Shown here in pieces: positions 57,435-64,000 of a stretch of DNA of 64,000 bases. Every line of letters starts with the position of its first letter. Positions within the stretch are counted from its first letter, which is position 1. A program made the translations under genes and the position numbers. The DNA is from Diospyros lotus (Eukaryota > Streptophyta > Magnoliopsida > Ericales > Ebenaceae), in contig NC_068344.1 in assembly GCF_014633365.1 (NCBI RefSeq), positions 34,780,670 to 34,844,669 on the forward strand, given 5' to 3'. The notes beneath the pieces are model-generated. The model was not told the origin of the DNA, did not search any database, and saw only the letters and a list, made by a program, of their open reading frames with translations.

Positions 57435-58588
57435 CTCTCTCTCTCTCTCCCTCTCTCTCTCCCTCTAGCTGAAGTTAATCATAGAACTCTGTTCTAATTA
57501 AGCTTTCCTTTGTAGATACACACATATGTATATATATCCAGATCCAGATCCAGATCGAGATGGCCTATTTGAGTATTCTATGCCTTTAATGAAAAATAAT
57601 CCGATCTGACATCACTAACAAAGAGATTGATCTCGCTGATAACTTCAAACCAGATAATGTTTAAGAAGGTAACTGACAGCTACTTAGGACTTGGGATAAT
57701 AAATGAAATCATGAATCAAACAAAATCCTCATTAAATTAATGGTAGTTCCATATAATATTACGAAAGCTTCCATTATTATGATGAATGAAACCTTTGTTG
57801 TAATTGTTTTTTTTCCATCAAGACAAAATATAATTATTAATAAGAAGGTTATGGGTATCAAATGGGCGGCCAGGCGGGACAGCCCTCCACTTGGCCCCTT
57901 TTTTTAGAGAGAGAGAGAGAGAGAGAGGTGTGAGAGAGAGAAAAAAGAATTTAAATTTCGAGACTTTTGTTTTGCTATCCTCCCTTCATTGGAAAGATAT
58001 CATTCGAGATATAGCGATATTTTGTACCAAAATATCTCTTGAGTGACACTGAGAGTGATATTGAGAGTGGCCCAATAGCATATTACTCTTTTTGAAACAA
58101 GTTGTGCCATTCCCGACCTCAACCCAACCCATGTTAGCGAAGCGGGTCTAGCACAACTCCCAAGGCTTTAATAAAAAGGCCGCGGCACAGCTTGTGTGAA
58201 CTTTGGTTTTGGGGGGGGGGGGGGGGGGACACGAAGTTATTAGGTAAAATGGGTTGATTTATGTAAATTTAAAAAAAATATATTTTACAAGTATTTTATC
58301 GATTGCTTGAAATTCTCTTAGTTGAACTTACAAATTTTATGATGTAAAATCATTTAAATGTCATTACAACTAGAATTTAAACTCATAATTTTGAATTCAT
58401 AAGAAGGTATTTTTATGTACTTAAATTGGACTCATAATTTTAGAAGTATAACTTAAATTTGTTGCAATCATTTGTAATTCTACAAATGAGACTAGTGCAT
58501 GATGCTCTAATGAGGAATGATTAAATAATTAAATATTAAATATAATATTCATATTTATATGTACTTGTCTTCAGTTTGCTGTGCTTGC
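57435..58588. other. Promoter side of ALDH gene and spacer
   Basis: 57435-57470 is CT-rich leader sequence. A (GA)n tract lies at 57906-57940, and an 18-G run after GGTTTT at 58211-58228. The rest is AT-rich with no reading frame. Exons 7-9 of the upstream ALDH pseudogene would be expected at the right end but are absent. Confidence 0.5.
58211..58228. repeat. G18 homopolymer run
   Basis: Preceded by GGTTTT, similar in polarity to the T-G blocks at 50788 and 53230. Confidence 0.8.
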
Positions 58589-61500
58589 CTGAGGCCCTCG
58601 TTGAACAGAAGGATCAAAAGGGTCCCCAACCACCCAAATCTTTGCCTTTTCCAACAATTTCTTCGCAAGATTATCGTAAATCCCTTCTTGAACGAAAGCT
58701 CTTGAACCGGCCATACAAATCTCACCCTTCAGGCACAAGAATATATATTAAAAGAGAGAATTATGCAAGAACAAGAATAATCAAGCATGTAGGAAATTAA
58801 GGGCAAAAAAGAATTAATTAGCCAACGGAAGTATGTGTGGTCTCACCTTATGTGACGTCCTGACCCCACTATCGAGTGCCACCACAACTCACATTATAAT
58901 CTCGGCCTACTACAAAGAACGATTATATCTCTGTCAATATAAAGTTTTAAGATAATATGGGTGCTCTGAGTGGAGTCTAGACTTCGCCGCCTTCGATCGG
59001 TTGAAAACTCGAGAGTAAATTGTATAGGCAGCAAAAACGCACCCAAGTCTCGTACCTGATTAGGCCTTTGGAGTATAAATTCGATTTCAAATAAATAAAT
59101 ACCAACAAGCTCAATAAATTACTTAAATCACCAAATATATTTAAACATATCTCAATTTTCGGTCGTAGCCGACAGGTACAAGTTCCTTACCCTACTGGGT
59201 TTACTCATAGTGGGAACCTTAACTTGATTCCAGTTTGCTTCAGGTTAAACCATAACCATCACTTATAGTTAACACACAGTAATTGTATTACATTATTAAC
59301 ATTTGGGGTTAACCCACACCCTCATGGTTAACGGTCGTTGCCAACTGGCAGCTCATCTATTAGCACCGCCTTTCCCTTCTCAGATCCCGAGCCACTTGCT
59401 GGGTTAGTGGAAAAAATATAGGGGTGAGTTCGGGGACTTAGTAAAGGCAATATGTAGTGTAATAAATTAATAAACATAACATCATAGATAAAAGTGAAGT
59501 GCAGCGTGCATGCAAAGCTGTCCACCGCACCCTGATCTCGATTTTGGTGGCCCTATTGACTTCATCAGGGACCCCATCTCAAGACTCACAAGGCCCAAAT
59601 CCACAGCCTCATGTCTAGGCACTTCCTCAATGTCTTATGCAAGTCATGACAAACGTAAATTTACACACAAAGCATATTAAACTCATACATCGATTAATTC
59701 GAAGAAAAAATCAGGAAAACATCCACCTAGCGTTGTTTTCTAAACTGCCATCTCGTGTTCGAATTCCTATTTTCGAGTCTTTGACACGTTCCTTAAGCTC
59801 CAAATTAATTTCTACAATTTTTCCCATTTTTTCAGAAATTTCTAATTATATTTTCTTTTTTTTTCTTTTTTCTTTTATTTCCTTTTTTTTTTCTCTCTTT
59901 TCTTTTCTTTCTTCCTCCCTCCTTCTTCCTCTGTTCTTCTTCCCCGCGGCCCCCCTACGCGCGCCGGCTCTAGCCTCCACCAGCCGCCGCTGCCGCGGCC
60001 ATCGCCAGTCGCTCCTCACCGCAACGCGACCATCGGCCTCTGCCGCGGTGCCATCGCTGCTTCGCTCGCAGCCACTGCGAGCTTCCAACCTACTCGCGCA
60101 CAACAACACCTCCGGCCACCGCTCGCCCCTGCTGCTCCAGCCAGCATCGTCGTCGACCCCCCACGCTTCTGCTGCCCTGACTGGCCTCCATGAATGCTCC
60201 AACTCCACCCGGATTCATTGCGGCACAGCCATGGCCGCTGCTCCAGGTTGCAGTCTCTGAAAACGGCTCTGGCCGGCCGCTTCTCGCTCCCACTCAATCT
60301 CTTGATCTCTCTTTCTCTGCTCTCGGCTCCCTATCTCTCTCCCACTCTTTCTCTCTCGAGCTCTCATCTCTCCCTCTCGCGATCTCTCACTCCCCCAATC
60401 TCTCTCTGTTTCTCGGCCAAAGCTGAGAGGAAATATCTTATTTTTGATGCTTGTTCTCCAAGTACATGCACCGCCACATATATATATATACATTATATAT
60501 TTATAGTTTATATATTTTATTATATAATAAAAATTACATATAAATCCATAAATTAATTATTTTAAAGTTAAGGGTATTACACCTTACCTTGTTAACAATG
60601 CAAGATCTGCAGCTTTTTCTGTTTTTCAACATCAGCATCATCAAAAATGATGAGAGAGGACTTTCCCCCAAGTTCAAGTGAGACTTGCTTTAAGTTGCTT
60701 GCAGCTGCAGTTTGCATTACAAGGTGCCCCACTTCTTTGTTTGTTAGAAAGGGTTTGACTCTTAAACCGATAAAGTTCATATAATCATCTGTGATCCTTT
60801 AAGTTAGCCTAGGTTTGTCTCATTTATATTTATGTTGCCCGCCAGTGGGCAACATAACATTCCTCTGAAAAGAATAGAACCCAAAAATAAATAAGTTGCT
60901 TGACAAGGTGTTAGAAATTAATTTCCTAGGCTAGATCCCCTCTCCCATCCATAACCCTAGTTTACAAATATATAAAAATTGGATTGGAAGGGGATGAAGA
61001 CCTATAACCCTTATTCAAACAAATCAGCATTAATTTCATGGCAGTGTGTAATGGTTTGTATTTCATTCTTATATTGACATTATACAATAAAACAATGTTT
61101 TAGTTATTAGTTTAGCATATGATTTTGCTCTCATTTTAAACGAGTAATTTTATGGTTATGAATTAGGAGGATATATAGTGAACTCACTTTATCAATGTTC
61201 ATGGGAGAGCAGATGGCAGCACCAGCTGCTCGACCAAAGCTTGTTATCACATTCAATACTCCATCGGGATTAATTACCTGCTTGGCCAGATGGAGAATAG
61301 TAGAGAGCTGAAAGAGGAGTGTGCTCGGCTGGCTTGACAAGCATGGTGCTGCCAGCGGCTACGGCTGGGCTAACCTTCAGAAGAACATGGTAGTTGGGAA
61401 GTTCCAAAGAATGATGCGGCCGACGACGCCGATCGGCTCCAGAAGCGCGTAAGCCTATGCCAAGTTTAATGATAAAAATATTTTTTACCCAAAGGAGGTC

Positions 61501-61845
61501 TAATAAATTTCTAATGATAAATATTTTAATATTAAAAAGGAATCCTAATAAAATTTTTATATTTTTTAAAAAAATTCTAAATTTTAAATGACTAAGACCC
61601 TTAAATTTCATAGATGAGCAGGAATCATGTCGGCAGCACAGTAGCACAAAAGATTTGCTGCCTGGCTTGCCCCAAGCGAACAATACAGCTTCCGGACGTC
61701 AATGGTATCCAAGGCAGCTAGCTCCTCCACATTTTTGTCAATCAAGTCTACCAGATTTTCTGGGTGTAGGGGCACTCAAGGTGAGCGATTTCACCTTTTG
61801 GACCAAGTATACCAAGTTTCATTATCCTTGCTCTTGTAACTAAGT
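58589..61845 (-). pseudogene. Tandem ALDH2C-like pseudogene (exons 3-6)
   Basis: Relics in order on the minus strand: exon 3 (about 61264-61845), exon 4 (about 61189-61270), exon 5 (about 60593-60745) and exon 6 (58589-58726). Exon 6 is fully open (GEICMAGSRAFVQEGIYDNL) with the catalytic Cys, but its donor is GC (CAG then GCAAGC). Exon 5 lacks the VSFTGS start and has rearranged bases after DADVEK. Exons 3 and 4 are fused without an intron, with a shifted frame, and exon 3 is split by about 170 foreign AT-rich bases (61455-61625). Exons 1-2 and 7-9 are missing. Intron 5 holds a solo LTR. It cannot make an enzyme. Confidence 0.87.
58851..60581 (-). mobile_element. Solo LTR, 1731 bp, with perfect 5-bp target duplication
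   Basis: On the minus strand the element begins TGTAATACCCTTAAC and ends GGGTCAGGACGTCACA, the TG...CA ends of an LTR. The target duplication CCTTA is at 58846-58850 and 60582-60586. No internal retrotransposon genes are present, so it is a solo LTR formed by recombination; the ends recall Ty3/gypsy chromovirus LTRs (TGTAAxACCC). It has a GC-rich zone (59940-60260) and a CT/GA-rich zone (60300-60420). Open frames there on both strands (for example 59637-60260) are compositional and are not called genes. Confidence 0.85.
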
Positions 61846-62322
61846 CTACCATTGATGATCGGCACCGAAAGAGGGCAATGGCTAAAGGTGGTTAGTGACA
61901 TGTCTAGGAAGTCGCCGCAGTTGTAGTCAAAACGAATTTGTATGAGAATCTCCCAAGTTCACAAGAAAATTCAAGGTAAAAGCCATGGTGGCAATGAAAA
62001 TTCATACACGAGACCACTTTCACGATAAATCGCTGCTTACACAATCTAAATTGTAGAGTTCAAACATAACCTAAATTGAGCTAAAATTGACCGACTTAAA
62101 TTGCTTACACCTAATAATAACATACTTAATAAGACTTCCTACAATTTTTCTAATTAACATATTTAATAGACTTGACTTAAATTTCTTACACCTAATAATA
62201 ACATATATAACTCAATTATTAAATATTGAAAAAACAACTATTCGATTCTTATAGCTATATACAGTACAGGTTAATAACAAACCAAACGAAGATTCGGCCG
62301 GCTTTTAGGCCCAAACGAAACT
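61846..62322. other. Spacer between ALDH pseudogene and U2 gene
   Basis: AT-rich, with an internal direct repeat (ACTTAAATTxCTTACACCTAATAATAACATA at about 62096-62128 and 62169-62203). No gene. Confidence 0.5.
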
Positions 62323-62337
62323 TTAACTAGAGCATTG
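62323..62337 (-). terminator. Plant snRNA 3' box
   Basis: On the minus strand CAATGCTCTAGTTAA fits the plant pol II snRNA 3'-end signal CA(N)3-10AGTNNAA and lies a few bases after the U2 3' end. Confidence 0.8.
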
Positions 62338-62340
62338 GGT

Positions 62341-62537
62341 GGGGCAAGCCAGGCCCGTGCAGTAGTGCAAAGCATGGGCGACCCGCGAGGCCCCCAGTAG
62401 CAAGCTACTGCTAGTGGAACCTCAACCCCGAGAAAAATTAATTTAATATCATGTGAGCCGATGGCCCACGTATCAGATATTAAACTGATAAGAACAGATA
62501 CTACACTTGATCTTAGCCAAAAGGCCGAGAAAGGTAT
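62341..62537 (-). ncRNA. U2 spliceosomal snRNA
   Basis: The minus strand from 62537 begins ATACCTTTCTCGGCCTTTTG, the conserved 5' end of U2, then AGATCAAGTGTAGTATCTG with the branch-point-pairing GTAGTA at about nucleotides 34-39, and TCTTATCAGTTTAATATCTG. Next come a stem-loop region, an Sm-type AATTTTTC, and the 3' stem-loop TTGCACTACTGCACGGGCC. Length is about 197 nt, the plant norm. The first 70 nt look unchanged; the 3' half departs from the form I expect in places (for example GTCGCCCATGC). USE, TATA-like box and 3' box are all in place, so it is probably functional, though plant genomes also carry many U2 variants. Confidence 0.93.
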
Positions 62538-62561
62538 GCTTTGGCACTCGTTGTTCCTTCT

Positions 62562-62570
62562 CTTATGTAA
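62562..62570 (-). promoter_or_regulatory. TATA-like box of the U2 gene
   Basis: TTACATAAG on the minus strand at about -25 to -33. It is a weak match to TATAAATA. Spacing to the USE is about 33 bases, as for plant snRNA genes read by RNA polymerase II rather than III. Confidence 0.6.
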
Positions 62571-62603
62571 CTTCCGTTTGGCTTATCTCCACTCTTGCTT
62601 ATT

Positions 62604-62614
62604 CGATGTGGGAC
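62604..62614 (-). promoter_or_regulatory. Upstream sequence element (USE) of the U2 gene
   Basis: GTCCCACATCG on the minus strand at about -67 to -77 is an exact match to the plant snRNA consensus RTCCCACATCG. Confidence 0.93.
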
Positions 62615-63097
62615 AGTGTTCGTCGCTGTCACCATATGCTTTGTCTTCAAAACATGAATAAAATGAATTGTTCCAAGAGCTTTGCTTATTTTTCTTCTTC
62701 TATTTTTTTATTCCTCACAAATTCGATGACAAGCAATTTTTCTAATTAAACAATTATCATAGAAAAATGGATGCATTTTAAAATATGATTTATTTATTAT
62801 TAATGAATAGAAATATTTAGTATTAAAAACAAAATGTACTAAATATACCTTAAGGAGTGTCAATATAATATAAAACTACTTCATTTAACCAAATAAAACA
62901 ATATGATTTTTCATACACCAAACAAAGTAGGGACTTGGCAAACCATAAATATACAAATAAGATTAATTACAAAAATCACTGTAAATATAGTGTATAGATA
63001 ATTAATTATTCTTACTATATATATATATATATATGTGTGTGTGGGTGCGCTAATCTCGAAAGCCAGACCTTCCATAAGGCTCATGAAGTGATTGTCG
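62615..63097. other. AT-rich spacer, no gene
   Basis: Contains TA/TG microsatellite sequence at 63016-63043. No reading frame or RNA was recognised. Confidence 0.5.
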
Positions 63098-63440
63098 AGT
63101 AAATCACACCAAAGATCATAAAATTTTGACGTTCTTTTCAATTTGATTACTAAACTTTAATTTCTTGCAAAGTGATAACAAAATTTTAAAATGTTTTGTA
63201 ATGTGATCATTAAAGTAATTTTTTTATGGTTCCTAGCTGAAATTGCTAACGTAACGATGACGTGGCGATGATATGGCCATTGCCACGTCAGTAATTTTGA
63301 TGAAAAATTATCAAAAAATTACTTTAATAATCATATTATAAAATATTTTAAAATTTTATTATCACTTTATAAGGAATTAAAATTTAGTAATTAAATTAAA
63401 AAAGACATTAAAATTTTGTGACCTTTAGTGTGATTTACCC
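63098..63440. mobile_element. Foldback MITE with long terminal inverted repeats
   Basis: The left arm AGTAAATCACACCAAAGATC and the right arm read on the minus strand, GGGTAAATCACACTAAAGGT, are inverted copies. Pairing continues inward for about 130 bases (AAAATTTT, AACTTTAATTTCTT, ATTAAAGTAATTTTTT) to a centre near 63265 with CACGTCA/TGACGTGG sequence. The GGGTAAATxACAC end is common in Mutator-type MITEs. No coding capacity. A target duplication was not resolved. Confidence 0.82.
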
Positions 63441-64000
63441 AACGATTGGCTCAGGTTCATGAAAAATTAACTATTTAAGAGCCAAACCTCTTTCTTGTAT
63501 GGGCCCACTGCCCAGGCTTAGCCGCCCACCTCCTCTTCCTCTGCAAAGCTTTGCGTTGCCCTTGCTCTCGCCCTCGCCGATTAGCAGTGCGGCATTGCTA
63601 ATCTCTATTTGTATACTTTTATCAAATTAAATATTAGATACATATATACATATAAATTAAAAATTCATGTACAGTGCATTGCCCCAGCCTCGATAACCTA
63701 TAAAAACAAAGATGGATTAAATGGAGATGTCCTAATTGATGTAGCCAGCTACCCAAATTCATAGATATTTATAGCTTCAAACTTCGGCGGGCCACCCTAC
63801 ATATGGTCTAACTAATTAATTACACGTAAATGCAGCGCTAACTTTCCAACAAATGATTATTTAATTTCAAATAATCTTTATCTTTAAATATATAAAAGTA
63901 TTATAGTTTGGTAAAAAGTTTTTTTCCTCAAAACTTGCATTAATTACTAAAAGTATTAATTATTATAAAATTAATAATAAAGTTTCCAATACATAAGTTT
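63441..64000. other. Spacer at the right edge, no gene
   Basis: A C/T-rich patch at 63505-63590 (GGGCCCACTGCCCAGG; CTCTCGCCCTCGCCG) stands out from AT-rich surroundings. No feature was recognised. Confidence 0.45.

Noticed and set aside
59637..60556. Long overlapping open frames on both strands in the GC-rich part of the solo LTR
   Set aside because: Their composition is low-complexity (S/L/P/R runs), there are no domains, and they lie within a bounded repeat element.
62341..62537. Reading the U2 region as a protein-coding frame (plus strand 62461-62749)
   Set aside because: The minus strand matches U2 snRNA with its promoter and 3' box, so the plus-strand frames are incidental.
1..64000. 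CRISPR arrays, bacterial operons, phage or viral genes
   Set aside because: The window is plant nuclear DNA. The minisatellite units are 160-190 bp and diverged, unlike CRISPR repeats, and no viral replication or coat gene was seen.

Overview
This window is nuclear DNA of a flowering plant, probably a eudicot. Genes are split by many short AT-rich introns, and the genes and transposon families are plant types: group 3 sulfate transporters, a sinapaldehyde/coniferaldehyde-type ALDH2C, a SIP1-clade trihelix factor, CACTA, Mutator and Harbinger elements, nuclear plastid DNA, and a U2 snRNA gene with plant USE and 3' box. The species cannot be named from the sequence.

Layout. Positions 1-37.7 kb hold a cluster derived from one SULTR3-like sulfate transporter. 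Two copies look intact (minus strand, 16867-22018 and 27314-31869; 12 exons each; 633 and 638 residues by manual splicing). They sit in a tandem duplication of about 8-9 kb that includes some 3.4-3.7 kb upstream of each gene. Left of them are relics: a 5' piece with exons 1-2 (354-1111, minus), a 3' piece (3855-6180, plus), a middle piece (7286-8265, minus), and a nearly full-length pseudogene lacking exons 6-8 (11209-15632, plus). Two relic or gene pairs are tail-to-tail inverted repeats. Insertions decorate the cluster: a CACTA element, plastid ycf2 DNA, a minisatellite, a probable solo LTR, MITEs and two probable poly-A retroposons. Because the copies are paralogous, several insertions can be checked against an empty site within this same window.

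From 37.7 to 50.8 kb lie ordinary single-copy genes and spacer: an intronless trihelix transcription factor (41832-42875, plus) and an intronless multi-pass membrane protein (47693-48595, minus), plus a Tourist/Harbinger-like MITE. A 2.2-kb LTR element carrying only a decayed gag lies at 50905-53098.

From 53.9 to 61.8 kb is an intact 9-exon, 501-residue ALDH2C4-like aldehyde dehydrogenase (minus), and upstream of it a broken tandem copy interrupted by a 1.73-kb solo LTR with a perfect 5-bp target duplication. At 62.3-62.6 kb is a U2 snRNA gene on the minus strand with upstream sequence element, TATA-like box and 3' box. A long foldback MITE follows.

I found no convincing undescribed molecular system. 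The most distinctive content is the sulfate-transporter cluster, where pseudogenes in opposite orientation to functional copies could in principle give rise to double-stranded RNA, and where nested insertions can be ordered in time.
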